DNA of 36,737 bases from SAR202 cluster bacterium bin16 (GCA_002238425.1 MPMJ01000031.1:1-36737), one strand, 5' to 3'. Numbered from the stretch's first letter, positions 7,111 through 14,362 are shown. Numbers and translations: made by a program. The notes: generated by a model from the letters alone, not told the origin.

Positions 7111-7362
7111 GCTCTGCCGGTTCTACGGCATCGTCATACGGATGCATTCAGGGACCACGCTCCTCCCCACTTCCACGCGACGTACCAGGACGGCGAGGCA
7201 ACCGTCGACATTGGCAGCCTCGCCGTTACGCGCGGCCAACTCTCCGCACGGGCACTGGGCCTGGTGGTCGAATGGGCTGCGCTCCACCAGGAAGAGTTAT
7301 ATGCGGCCTGGGAGCGCAGGACACGGCAGGAGGTCCCGGGGAAGATCGAGCCCCTGCCGTAG
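7103..7362 (+). pseudogene. DUF4160 gene with a one-base deletion
   Basis: ATG 7103 opens PELCRFYGIVIRMH, the usual DUF4160 N-terminus. From about 7151 the sequence continues in the next frame as RDHAPPHFHATYQDGEATVD and ends at TAG 7360-7362. Restoring one T within GCATTC (7144-7151) would give RMHFRDHAPPHFHA and a normal 86-residue DUF4160 protein with its HxPPHFHA motif. The gene overlaps the DUF2442 gene, its usual partner. Either the pair has decayed or the deletion is a sequencing error. Because of the shift, the first frame stays open into the next gene, so the hydrolase could be annotated with a falsely long N-terminus. Confidence 0.8.
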
Positions 7363-7396
7363 GTTGGGGTGTAACATCCCGCCAACGGAGGTCGCC

Positions 7397-8158
7397 ATGG
7401 CCGCACACGAGCTCTACCTGCTTCCGAACGGAGTCCTGAGCCTGCCCCGCTCGCGCGTCATCTACGGCGACCTGAGCGACGAACGGCTGCTTACGCCCGT
7501 CTACAGCGTCCTGATCCGCACCGACGACGGGGACGTCCTCTACGACACCGGCATCGACCCCGACGCCGCCCATGATCCGAAGGCGCTCGAGGGCATCACG
7601 CGCAACCTCCACTCGTTCACCGAGGAGGACGACGTCCGCAGCCGCCTCCGCGATGCCGGAACGTCCGAGGACAAGATCGGGACGCTCATCATGTCGCACT
7701 TCCACTACGACCACGTCGGCGGCCTGCGCTACTTCAAGAATTCGAAGGTCTACGTGCAGAACAACGAGTACCGGGCGGGGATGCACCCCGACATGGGGAT
7801 GGACCGCGTCCTCCGCAAGCAGTACTTCGACCACCCCCTCGACTTCGAGACCGTCATGGGCGACACCGAGATCGTGCCCGGCGTCTGGGCGCTGTCGACG
7901 TTCGGCCACACGCCCGGACACCAGAGCCTGCTCGTGGAGCTGCCGTCCGGCCCGATGATCTTCAGCGGCGACGCCATCCACGTCTGGGAGAACGCCGAGA
8001 AGGAGCGCCCCTTCAACGGCTTCTACAACCTCCAGGACGCCTACGAGTCCATCCGCCGCCTCAAGATGCTCGCCGCCGTCACGAACGGCACCCTCGTCCC
8101 CAGCCACGACCCCGCCCTCTGGGAGACGTTCAACCCCGCGCCGTATCGGTACACGTAG
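7397..8158 (+). CDS. Metallo-beta-lactamase fold hydrolase, N-acyl-homoserine-lactonase-like
   Basis: A 253-residue protein with the complete dinuclear zinc set: H101, H103, D105 and H106 in SHFHYDHVGG, then H175 in GHTPGH, D192 in SGDAIH and H237 in PSHDP. Length and ligand spacing match the AiiA-type lactonase branch (AiiA: 104/106/108/109/169/191/235), which opens the lactone ring of N-acyl homoserine lactone signals. The AiiA active-site Tyr194 corresponds to a His here (H195), so another lactone or ester may be the substrate. There is no signal peptide, so it is probably cytosolic. ATG 7397 has GGAGGT 5 nt upstream; the frame is open far upstream only because of the broken DUF4160 gene. 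A diverged copy of its 3' end lies at 8587-8691. Confidence 0.85.
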   Translation: MAAHELYLLPNGVLSLPRSRVIYGDLSDERLLTPVYSVLIRTDDGDVLYDTGIDPDAAHDPKALEGITRNLHSFTEEDDVRSRLRDAGTSEDKIGTLIMSHFHYDHVGGLRYFKNSKVYVQNNEYRAGMHPDMGMDRVLRKQYFDHPLDFETVMGDTEIVPGVWALSTFGHTPGHQSLLVELPSGPMIFSGDAIHVWENAEKERPFNGFYNLQDAYESIRRLKMLAAVTNGTLVPSHDPALWETFNPAPYRYT

Positions 8159-8170
8159 GGCGTCCCGCTC

Positions 8171-8210
8171 GTGGTGAGCCTGTCGAACCAATTCTCGCGG
8201 AAGCGGGAAT
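8171..8210. repeat. Two dispersed repeats: GGTGAGCCTGTCGAACCA and ATTCtCGC hairpin
   Basis: 8173-8190 is GGTGAGCCTGTCGAACCA, repeated at 31665-31682 and partly at 13853-13868. It is followed at once by a slightly imperfect ATTCCCGC/GCGGGAAT hairpin (8191-8210). The compound sits just after the hydrolase stop and may end its transcript. Confidence 0.5.
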
Positions 8211-8243
8211 CCAGGGCGACCGCGAGGGAAAGCGCCCATCGGA

Positions 8244-8252
8244 TGCTATGCT
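8244..8252 (+). promoter_or_regulatory. Extended -10 promoter for the DUF433 gene
   Basis: TGCTATGCT has the extended -10 form TGn-TATGCT. It lies 64 bp before the chosen ATG 8317 and 28 bp before the upstream ATG 8281. It separates the antitoxin gene from the hydrolase transcript. Confidence 0.35.
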
Positions 8253-8316
8253 GTTGGCAGTGCTGACGTAGTCCAGCCCCATGAAGGCGAATGCTGTCGG
8301 CTCAGGAGGCAAGACC

Positions 8317-8568
8317 ATGTCTGGCGACGCGAAGCTCCTGGAGCGTGTCACGGCCCGCCCTGACGTGTTTGGCGGAAAACCGATCGTCCGCGATATGAGG
8401 ATATCGGTAGAGTTCATTCTGAGCCTCCTGAGCCAGGGGACCACCCAGGAGGAGCTGCTGGACGATTACCCTGAACTGGAGCCGGAGGACATTCGCGCCT
8501 GCATCGCCTATGCCCACACGGTCATAGCCGGAGACACACTGGCCCCCGTTTCAGTCGCGGCGTCTTGA
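8317..8568 (+). CDS. DUF433 family antitoxin-type protein
   Basis: An 83-residue protein. RVTARPDVFGGKPIVRDMRISVEFILSLLSQGTTQEELLDDYPEL is the DUF433 signature, a helix-turn-helix-like small protein usually encoded upstream of a PIN-like DUF5615 toxin. It is thought to act as a DNA-binding antitoxin. The start is placed at ATG 8317 because AGGAGG (8304-8309) ends 7 nt before it; ATG 8281 has no ribosome-binding site. The stop TGA overlaps TTG 8565, which would start the expected toxin, but only a few codons of that gene survive. It therefore looks like an orphan antitoxin. Confidence 0.85.
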   Translation: MSGDAKLLERVTARPDVFGGKPIVRDMRISVEFILSLLSQGTTQEELLDDYPELEPEDIRACIAYAHTVIAGDTLAPVSVAAS

Positions 8569-8586
8569 GGTTGCTAGTAGACCACT
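8565..8586 (+). pseudogene. Possible truncated start of a DUF5615/PIN-like toxin
   Basis: From TTG 8565, overlapping the DUF433 stop (TTGA), the sequence reads M-R-L-L-V-D-H. This is the beginning usual for DUF5615 PIN-like toxins (MRLLVDE or MKLLLDA). Homology then stops at 8587, where a duplicated fragment of the upstream hydrolase gene begins in another frame. Only ~7 codons remain, so the call rests mainly on position after DUF433 and is tentative. Confidence 0.45.
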
Positions 8587-8691
8587 CGCCGCCTCGAGAT
8601 GCTCGCCGCCGTCACCAACGGCACCCTCGTCCCCAGCCACGGCCCCGCCCTCTGGGAGACGTTCAAGCCGGCGCCGTATAGGTATACGTAA
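8587..8691 (+). pseudogene. Duplicated 3' fragment of the lactonase-like gene
   Basis: 105 bp align without gaps to 8054-8158, the end of the hydrolase gene, at a constant 533-bp offset with 8 differences. The frame is preserved, including a stop (TAA instead of TAG). The residues LVPSHGPALWETF match LVPSHDPALWETF of the intact gene. Both copies are followed by an ATTCCCGC-type hairpin, so the repeat may have been copied with the fragment or have served as the recombination site. It has no start and is surely non-functional by itself. Confidence 0.85.
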
Positions 8692-8696
8692 TCGTC

Positions 8697-8715
8697 ATTC
8701 CCGCTTCGCGGGAAT
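8697..8715. repeat. Dispersed ATTCCCGC...GCGGGAAT hairpin repeat
   Basis: ATTCCCGC, TTC, GCGGGAAT: a perfect 8-bp stem with a 3-nt loop, 5 bp after the stop of the hydrolase fragment. It mirrors the hairpin that follows the intact hydrolase gene. Confidence 0.55.
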
Positions 8716-8790
8716 CGAGGGCACCCGCGAGGTAAGACGAGCAAGGGGTGGAGGCTCTGCCCAGCCATTTCGGAGCTGCTCTGCAAGGGA

Positions 8791-9519
8791 CTAACATTCC
8801 AGTTTTCGTGCGTGTTCGGTTATTATCGCAACCTCATCAGCTGAAACACTCCGCATTCCCCTAGTGCCAGAAGAATCCGATTGGCTAGCAAGAAACTCAT
8901 CTCGACTAGGGAATACTCCGGTAAGTTCAGGGTATCCGTTGGCAAGTAAGACATCATCAATGGCACCCACTGCTGTCTTTGCAATGGCATAGGTATCGTC
9001 TGTTGTCACGGCCATGCGGTCTCCAGCCGCCTCTCCAGCCGATAATGCTTCGGCGGCAACTTGGAGAGGGGCACCTGTGTCACTCGCTACATTGGCGATT
9101 CGCGCAGCCAAGAGGCGGGCATCATCATAATGGGCTTGTGCGTCTTTTAGTGTGGTATGCTGTTCTTCTGTCAATAACGAATTTAGCTCCGATGCTATGC
9201 TCAACATCTCGGCTTGGGTGCCCTCATAATCTGATAAGGCCATGGCCACAACTATTTGAGCATGAGTCTTTACCAAACCACGGTCTACTTCAATGAAGCG
9301 ACTAAGGAAATCCTGGTACAGTGCCTCAGATAGGAGGTGATGTTGCTCCGGCGTGACAGATTGTTCCTGTTCAATAATAGGTTTCAATTGTTCCGCTGCT
9401 TGACCAAAGTGCAAGCAATCGTTCGGAAGTATCGCGGTGTTGTTATGCTCGTCTCGATAGCGCTGAATAGTAGCGGCCATAGCTAATGCTCTCTGGTATT
9501 TCAGCGGCAAAATCGCCAT
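8791..9519 (-). CDS. Hypothetical helical protein, second gene of an AT-richer operon
   Basis: A 242-residue protein I do not recognise. It looks almost entirely alpha-helical, with no signal peptide, membrane helix or metal-binding motif. A short repeat-like pattern (VTPEQHHLLSEAL and LLTEEQHTTLKDA) suggests two similar helical hairpins in the first two thirds. ATG 9519 is chosen because GGAGG sits 6 nt upstream; the frame extends to 9570 but without a ribosome-binding site. Base composition is clearly less GC-rich than the flanking housekeeping genes and A/T-ending codons are common, suggesting horizontal acquisition. It lies 64 bp after the 9934-9584 gene on the same strand and is very probably co-transcribed with it. 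Confidence 0.65.
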   Translation of the reverse strand: MAILPLKYQRALAMAATIQRYRDEHNNTAILPNDCLHFGQAAEQLKPIIEQEQSVTPEQHHLLSEALYQDFLSRFIEVDRGLVKTHAQIVVAMALSDYEGTQAEMLSIASELNSLLTEEQHTTLKDAQAHYDDARLLAARIANVASDTGAPLQVAAEALSAGEAAGDRMAVTTDDTYAIAKTAVGAIDDVLLANGYPELTGVFPSRDEFLASQSDSSGTRGMRSVSADEVAIITEHARKLEC

Positions 9520-9583
9520 TTGGACCCTCCTGCAACTTGGTTCGAACATTCTTGCCCATTGGGCCAGCAATTCCCTCCGATCA

Positions 9584-9934
9584 TCATGTGACCGACTCAG
9601 CCCACTTCAGGTACTCCTGAAGTGGGGGTGCGTCATGTGGCCGCAAGAAAGCAGCACACGGGATATCGTCCCTGCCGCTGGCGACTCGCATCATGGCACC
9701 GGCTCGCGAGATTGTGGACGCTTCTTCTGTGTCTTGGTCTAGACGGCTCAGTTCATGAACACAATCAACAGCTCTTTGAGTCAACCCTACAGCCACAATG
9801 GGAGGCTTTCCGGGGATGTCCAAGTACAACAGCAACTCAGTGTCGCGTGTCTGCCAGTTGCCTTGAGCATAGCGCACCTGCACGAAGTCGTTCTCACCAA
9901 CGTAGTCAAGGCATTCGTCATGGATTGAGGACAT
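9584..9934 (-). CDS. Hypothetical small protein, first gene of an AT-richer operon
   Basis: A 116-residue soluble protein I do not recognise. An N-terminal beta-like part (DFVQVRYAQGNWQTRDTELL, then LDIPGKPPIVAVGL) is followed by a helical C-terminal half. The start is set at ATG 9934 because AGGAG lies 9 nt upstream; ATG 9943 directly abuts the AGGAG and is less likely. Composition is AT-richer than the surroundings, like its downstream neighbour. Upstream are two 41-bp direct repeats, possibly the control region. Nothing visible tells what the pair does; a mobile defence or toxin-antitoxin role is only a guess from size, pairing and composition. Confidence 0.6.
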   Translation of the reverse strand: MSSIHDECLDYVGENDFVQVRYAQGNWQTRDTELLLYLDIPGKPPIVAVGLTQRAVDCVHELSRLDQDTEEASTISRAGAMMRVASGRDDIPCAAFLRPHDAPPLQEYLKWAESVT

Positions 9935-9950
9935 GCGATTCATCTCCTAA

Positions 9951-10032
9951 TAGCTACCTTGTCATGTACCTACCGATGGGCCTTCACCGTATAGCTACCA
10001 TATCATGTACGTACTTGTGGGCCTTCACCGAG
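9951..10032. repeat. Two 41-bp direct repeats upstream of the hypothetical operon
   Basis: Units begin TAGCTACC at 9951 and 9992. They share TAGCTACC, ATCATGTAC or GTCATGTAC, then GGGCCTTCACCG, with about 8 differences. They begin 16 bp upstream of the ATG at 9934 and so cover the promoter region of the minus-strand pair. They could be operator sites for autoregulation. Confidence 0.6.
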
Positions 10033-10178
10033 CGACGTCTTCAATCTCCCCTCCCCCCACTGCCACCCGCCCCTTACCCCACCGCCCCTGACCACGTACC
10101 CTGTTCCCGTGAGCCACGCGCTGGACATCCAAGCGCCCCGCCGAGCCACGGCAACAGTCATGGGCACTGGCTCCATTT

Positions 10179-10292
10179 GGCCCCATCGCGGCGTCGTTCA
10201 CCCCCGATTCGGCCCCGAACCGGCCCCGCTATGGCCCCACCGTTACCAACGGTTCCCGAGTGAATGGTGCCAAATGGTGCCAAACGGGGCCA
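10179..10292. promoter_or_regulatory. Helically spaced GGCCCC words and tandem 10-bp repeats upstream of ilvD
   Basis: GGCCCC occurs at 10179, 10211, 10222 and 10233; the last three are exactly 11 bp apart and the first is 32 bp (about three turns) upstream. Three head-to-tail 10-bp units follow at 10263-10292 (AATGGTGCCA twice, then AACGGGGCCA). Between them is the perfect inverted repeat ACCGTT-ACC-AACGGT (10239-10253). Sites on one face of the helix, ending ~58 bp before the -10, look like a cooperative regulator-binding array. The regulator is unknown. Confidence 0.4.
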
Positions 10293-10349
10293 CATTTCGT
10301 GCCCCATCATCCTGTCCATCCCTGTTCGTTCCTGTCCGGGGGAGCGGGC

Positions 10350-10355
10350 TATAAT
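10350..10355 (+). promoter_or_regulatory. ilvD -10 promoter element
   Basis: TATAAT, the exact sigma-70 consensus, lies 52 bp upstream of the ilvD ATG. TTCCTG (10329-10334) is a weak -35 candidate at a short 15-bp spacing. Start-site GGAGGAG (10396-10402) lies downstream, as expected. Confidence 0.55.
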
Positions 10356-10407
10356 CGACAGGCATACCCGCCCGGAATCGGGGGGCGCTTACTCCGGAGG
10401 AGTCCAC

Positions 10408-12108
10408 ATGGCAACGAACCCGCTCAAGCGACACTCAGCAGAGATGACCGACGGCCCGTCCCGCGCTCCGGCGCGCGCGATGCTCAAGGCCATCGGCTTC
10501 ACCGACGACGACCTCGCCAAGCCCCTCATCGGCGTCGCCACCACCTGGATCGAGACGATGCCCTGCAACTACAACCAGCGCGAGCTGGCGCAGTACGTGA
10601 AGGAGGGCATCCGGGAGGCGGGCGGCACGCCCATGGAGTTCAACACCATCTCCGTCTCGGACGGCGTCGCGATGGGCACCGAGGGCATGCGCGGCTCGCT
10701 CGTCAGCCGCGAGGTCATCGCCGACTCCATCGAGACGGTCGCACGCGGCCACTCGTTCGACGGCCTCGTCGTGCTCGTCGGCTGCGACAAGACGCTCCCG
10801 GCGGGCGCGATGGCGCTCGCGCGGCTCAACCTGCCCGGCCTCGCCTTCTACAACGGCTCCATCCTGCCCGGCAAGCTGGACGGCAAGGACATCACCATCC
10901 TGGACGTGTTCGAGGCCGTCGGCGCGCACGGCGCGGGACGCATCGACGACGCGCGGCTGAAGGCCGTCGAGGACCACGCCTGCCCCGGCGCGGGTGCCTG
11001 CGGCGGGCAGTTCACCGCCAACACGATGGCGATGGCGCTGGAGTTCCTCGGCATCAGCCCCGCGGGCGCGAACGCCGTCCCCGCCGTCTTCGACGCGAAG
11101 GCCGAGGCCGCGCGGAACGCGGGCAGGCTCGCGATGGAACTGCTCCGCAGCGGCACGACGCCCCGCGACATCATGACGCGCGAGGCGTTCGAGAACGCCA
11201 TCGCAGGCGTCGCTGCGACCGCAGGCTCGACCAACGCGGTGCTCCACCTGCTCGCGATAGCGCGCGAGGCGGGCGTCGAGCTCTCCATCGACGACTTCGA
11301 CGAGATCGCGTGGCGCACGCCCGTCGTCGCGAGCATGAAGCCGGGCGGCGCGTACAACGCGGTGGACCTGTACGAGGCGGGCGGCTACGGCCTTGTCTCG
11401 AAGGAGCTCGTCGGCGCGGAGCTGGCGCACGCGGGCGCGGCGAACGTGAGCGGCGAGAGTTTCGGCCAGATCGGCGCCGCGTCGGTCGCCGAGCCCGGTC
11501 AGCAGGTCGTCGTCTCCGCCAGCGACCCCATCAACCCGAATGGCGGCGTCGCCATCCTGCGCGGCAACCTGGCGCCGGAGGGTTGCGTCGTGAAACTCGC
11601 GGGACACGGGCGCAGGCTGCACCGCGGCCCCGCCCGCATCTACGACCGCGAGGAGGACTGCTTCGCCGCCGTTCGCGCCGGCCAGGTGCAGGACAACGAC
11701 GTGGTCGTCATCCGCTACGAGGGGCCGGTCGGCGGGCCGGGCATGCGCGAGATGCTGGCCGTCACCGCGGCCATCCAGGGCGCGGGCCTCGGCGACACCG
11801 TCGCGCTCATCACAGACGGACGCTTCTCCGGCGCGACGCACGGCTTCATGGTCGGCCACATCACGCCGGAGGCCGCGAACGGCGGCCCGCTCGCCTTCCT
11901 GCGGGACGGCGACATGGTCGTGCTGGACGTGGAGCGCCGCGTGCTGGAGACCGAGGTGCCGGACGAGGAGATGGCGCGCCGCCGCGAGGGCTGGAGCGCT
12001 CCGCCGCCGCGCTACACCACGGGGGTCTTCGCCAAGTACGCGCGCAGCGTCGCCTCCGCCAGCGAGGGCGCCATCACCAGCCCCGGCCTCCAAGGCAGCG
12101 TCTGGTAG
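10408..12108 (+). CDS. ilvD: Dihydroxy-acid dehydratase
   Basis: A 566-residue Fe-S enzyme that dehydrates 2,3-dihydroxy-isovalerate and 2,3-dihydroxy-3-methylvalerate to the 2-keto acids, the third common step of valine and isoleucine synthesis. Family marks include [11 protein letters not shown] at the N-terminus, the cluster and Mg-binding motifs [18 protein letters not shown] and [53 protein letters not shown] and [21 protein letters not shown] near the C-terminus. Length is normal. ATG 10408 is preceded by GGAGGAG at 5 nt; the frame is open upstream but without a ribosome-binding site and across the promoter. The next gene, a branched-chain-amino-acid-type binding protein, is a plausible functional partner. 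Confidence 0.97.
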   Translation: MATNPLKRHSAEMTDGPSRAPARAMLKAIGFTDDDLAKPLIGVATTWIETMPCNYNQRELAQYVKEGIREAGGTPMEFNTISVSDGVAMGTEGMRGSLVSREVIADSIETVARGHSFDGLVVLVGCDKTLPAGAMALARLNLPGLAFYNGSILPGKLDGKDITILDVFEAVGAHGAGRIDDARLKAVEDHACPGAGACGGQFTANTMAMALEFLGISPAGANAVPAVFDAKAEAARNAGRLAMELLRSGTTPRDIMTREAFENAIAGVAATAGSTNAVLHLLAIAREAGVELSIDDFDEIAWRTPVVASMKPGGAYNAVDLYEAGGYGLVSKELVGAELAHAGAANVSGESFGQIGAASVAEPGQQVVVSASDPINPNGGVAILRGNLAPEGCVVKLAGHGRRLHRGPARIYDREEDCFAAVRAGQVQDNDVVVIRYEGPVGGPGMREMLAVTAAIQGAGLGDTVALITDGRFSGATHGFMVGHITPEAANGGPLAFLRDGDMVVLDVERRVLETEVPDEEMARRREGWSAPPPRYTTGVFAKYARSVASASEGAITSPGLQGSVW

Positions 12109-12132
12109 GCGTGGAAAAGGCGCTGAGCGTCC

Positions 12133-12258
12133 GGCCCCCTCTCCCCCGCCCCCTTCGTCATTCCCGCGAAGGCGGGAGTCCAGGGGGCGGCACAGCGAGC
12201 CGGTCGCGAGGTGCGCGGAGGCTGTCATTCTCTGTAGGGGCATCCCTTGTGGGTGCCC
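12133..12258. repeat. Mosaic of three dispersed repeat types after ilvD
   Basis: CCGGCCCCCTCTCCC (12131-12145) is the left end of the CCCTCTCCC repeat, here truncated. It runs into an ATTCCCGC hairpin (12160-12179, last bases GGGAGT). At 12233-12258 follows TGTAGGGGC with the stem GGGGCATCCC-TTGT-GGGTGCCC. The hairpins may end the ilvD transcript. Confidence 0.5.
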
Positions 12259-12316
12259 TTTACCCCCGCACTCTGGCGCGCCCACCCAAGAACCAACCAA
12301 CGATGAAGAGAACCCT

Positions 12317-13606
12317 ATGTGCCGTAACGTCTTGAAGACCCCACTGCTCCTCATCCTCATCGCCCTCGCCGCCTTCGCCCTCGCCGCCTGCGGCAGCGAC
12401 GATGCCCCCGGTGTCGTCGTCATAGGCCCGGACGAGCCCATCGAGGTCCGCACGCTGCTCTCGGGGACAGGCGCGTCGCGTGCCGCCGTCGAGATGGCTG
12501 TCGCCGACTTCGGCTCCGTCCACGGCCACGAGGTGGAACTCGGGCCGTCCGTGGACGCCATGTGCTCACGGGAGGGAGGACACGAGGGCGTGGATGAGAT
12601 CCTCGACGACCCGAGAGTGCTCGGCATCGTCGGCACGTCGTGCTCGGTGTCGGCGGTGGCCGCGTCCCCCCGCATCAGCGTCGCCGGGCTCGTCATGATC
12701 TCTCCCTCCAACACCTCGCCCGTGCTCACCTCCGACCTGCGCGGCAACGTGGGGCAGAGCTACCACGAGGGCTATTTCAGAGTTGCCAATAACGACCTCT
12801 ACCAGGGGGAGGCGGTCGCCGGTTTCGCCTACGACGAGCTCGGCCTGCGCCGCATGGTCGCGCTGCACGACGGCGACCCGTACACGAGCGCCCTCGCGAG
12901 AGCGTTCAGGGAGGCGTTCCGCGCCCGCGGCGGCAGGGTTCCCACCATAGGCGTCATCGAGAAGGGACAGACGGACATGGGGGAGGTGCTGCGGGAGTTC
13001 GCGATAGCGGAGCCGGACGGCATCTTCTTCCCGGTCTTCGAGGAGGAGGCCGAACACTTCATCCGGCAGGCGCGGGAGTCCAACCGGCTGGAGGGCCTGA
13101 CGTTCATATCGGCGGACGGAGCGTTCTCATCGGAGTTCCTTGCCCTGCCGGAGACGGAGGGACTCTACTTCGCGGGGTTCCCGTCCCACGTCTGGAGCAA
13201 CCGCAACGCCGCGACCGGCAGGACCACCGGCGAGGCGCTCGCGGCGTTCGAGGCTGCGCACGGCGAACTGGCGCACGCGTCGCCTTACTGGGCCCACGCC
13301 TACGACGCCGCTACGCTGCTGCTCGCCGCCATCGAGCGCGCCGCGGCCCCCGACGACGGCAGCTTCTTCGGCCGGCTCATCGGCATCGACGCGAGGGGAA
13401 CGCTGCGTGTCGATCGCGCCGCGTTACGGGAGGCCGTGCTCAAGGTCTCCCGTAACGAAGGCCAGGGATTCGCCGGCCTCACCGGCACGCTCTCCTGCGA
13501 CGACTTCGGCGACTGCGGCCCCGGCGTCCAAGTCATCTACCACCACACCGACGCCTCCGTCACCGACCCGGGTGAACTGCCCGTCGTCTACCGGTTCGAG
13601 CCGTGA
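12317..13606 (+). CDS. Branched-chain-amino-acid-type ABC transporter substrate-binding lipoprotein
   Basis: A 429-residue protein with a lipoprotein signal peptide: charged start, a hydrophobic core, and lipobox ALAAC with C25. The mature part is a type-1 periplasmic binding fold of the LivJ/receptor family. Features are an N-terminal opening with a -GTGASRAAVEMAVADFG- helix (the usual G-x-x-x-x-G-x-x-x-A-v-e), VLGIVGTSCSVSAVAASPR, the hinge signature VMISPSNTSPVLT, and later YWAHAYDAATLLLAAIERA. It should bind amino acids or other small organic ligands outside the cell. No permease or ATPase genes follow, so it is either an orphan binding protein or works with a transporter elsewhere. ATG 12317 has only a weak AAGAGA upstream; ATG 12303 is in another frame. 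Confidence 0.85.
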   Translation: MCRNVLKTPLLLILIALAAFALAACGSDDAPGVVVIGPDEPIEVRTLLSGTGASRAAVEMAVADFGSVHGHEVELGPSVDAMCSREGGHEGVDEILDDPRVLGIVGTSCSVSAVAASPRISVAGLVMISPSNTSPVLTSDLRGNVGQSYHEGYFRVANNDLYQGEAVAGFAYDELGLRRMVALHDGDPYTSALARAFREAFRARGGRVPTIGVIEKGQTDMGEVLREFAIAEPDGIFFPVFEEEAEHFIRQARESNRLEGLTFISADGAFSSEFLALPETEGLYFAGFPSHVWSNRNAATGRTTGEALAAFEAAHGELAHASPYWAHAYDAATLLLAAIERAAAPDDGSFFGRLIGIDARGTLRVDRAALREAVLKVSRNEGQGFAGLTGTLSCDDFGDCGPGVQVIYHHTDASVTDPGELPVVYRFEP

Positions 13607-13627
13607 CTGCGGGGAGTGGACGTCCGG

Positions 13628-13666
13628 CCCCCTCTCCCTTGAGGGGAGAGGGTTGGGGTGAGGGTG
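13628..13666. repeat. Dispersed CCCTCTCCC...GGGAGAGGG palindromic repeat
   Basis: CCCCTCTCCCTTGAGGGGAGAGGG with the tail TTGGGGTGAGGGTGA, the fullest copy in the window. It starts 22 bp after the binding-protein stop and can fold into a strong hairpin. Confidence 0.6.
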
Positions 13667-13721
13667 AACCGTGGCGTGGGGCGGAGGAGGCTGTTATGCC
13701 GAGCGTAGCCGAGGCCTTACT

Positions 13722-13840
13722 TGTCATTCCGAGCGGAGTGCAGCGGAGCCGAGGAATCTCTCGGGTGGCGCATCGTTGTCATTCCAGCGTTCTCCCCGAG
13801 AGATGTTTCGACTTCGCCTCCGGCTCCGCTCAACATGACA
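13722..13840. repeat. Long imperfect inverted repeat, MITE-like
   Basis: The left arm 13722-13765 (TGTCATTCC...CTCTCGGG) and the right arm 13795-13840 (CCCGAGAGA...CATGACA) are inverted, imperfect copies of ~45 bp around a ~29-bp centre that holds a third TGTCATTCC (13778). The arms carry the GAGCGGAG...GAATCTC type of dispersed repeat common in many bacterial genomes. No open reading frame or transposase is associated. It may be a small non-autonomous element or two repeats that landed head to head. Confidence 0.55.
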
Positions 13841-13881
13841 GCCCGCGAAACACTGTCGAACCACGAGGCGGAGGCTAGCCT

Positions 13882-14331
13882 ATGGCAGCGCAGGCGGTCC
13901 TCATCGCAGTCCTCATCGTCGTCGCGGCTGCGGCTGCCATCCCTTTCGTCTGGCTGGAGCGCACCCGCACCCGCCGCAGGCGGGATGCCAACGTCCTCGT
14001 CCTCGGCGGCGCGGTGCTCGGCGGCGGGCAAGGGGTCATCGCATGCGGGGTCTTCTCCGCCAACGCCGGCGACATCCAGGCGTGGGCGCTCGCGCTCCCG
14101 CCGCTCAGCATCGCGGCTGCGCTGCTCGCGCTCCGGGCCGCGTTCCGCCTCGCAGGCTGGACGCGCCGCTCGCTGCTGGTCGCGGCGGCTGTGCTGTCGC
14201 TCGGCGGCTCGCTCTCGGTGCTGCTGTTCCCGGTGTCGGGCGCCGCGTCGTTCGTCGCGGCGCTCTGCTACCTCGCGGGACTCGCCGACAACCCCCGCGA
14301 CCTGCTGCGCAGGCTCGACCCGCGGGATTAA
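13882..14331 (+). CDS. Hypothetical integral membrane protein
   Basis: A 149-residue protein with four likely membrane helices (~residues 4-24, 38-60, 68-85 and 98-130) and a strongly basic first cytoplasmic loop (RTRTRRRR). I recognise no family motif. The ATG at 13882 follows the purine-rich GGCGGAGG at a good distance. It lies between a repeat-rich gap and a methyltransferase gene 75 bp downstream that has its own possible promoter. A four-helix layout is common among small membrane proteins of unknown function, so nothing is inferred about its job. Confidence 0.6.
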   Translation: MAAQAVLIAVLIVVAAAAAIPFVWLERTRTRRRRDANVLVLGGAVLGGGQGVIACGVFSANAGDIQAWALALPPLSIAAALLALRAAFRLAGWTRRSLLVAAAVLSLGGSLSVLLFPVSGAASFVAALCYLAGLADNPRDLLRRLDPRD

Positions 14332-14362
14332 CGTTCGCTGCGTGACGCGCACGTCCGTGGCG

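Larger units (their letters stand above)
9935..10407. other. Intergenic control region between the divergent hypothetical operon and ilvD
   Basis: This 473-bp gap has no credible gene. It holds two 41-bp direct repeats near the hypothetical operon, a C-rich stretch (10040-10100), helically phased GGCCCC words, a 15-bp inverted repeat, three tandem 10-bp units and the ilvD promoter, described separately. Confidence 0.6.

Noticed and set aside
6932-7396. Long N-terminal extension of the lactonase-like protein
   Set aside because: It reads the DUF2442 gene in a wrong frame and then the frameshifted DUF4160 gene; the hydrolase starts at 7397 with its own GGAGGT.
9951-10032. Possible CRISPR remnant
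   Set aside because: Only two contiguous 41-bp units, no spacer, and no cas gene nearby.
10435-12747. Minus-strand frame of 770 codons opposite ilvD
   Set aside because: It is a mirror frame of ilvD and runs into the next gene; low-complexity composition and no recognisable motif.
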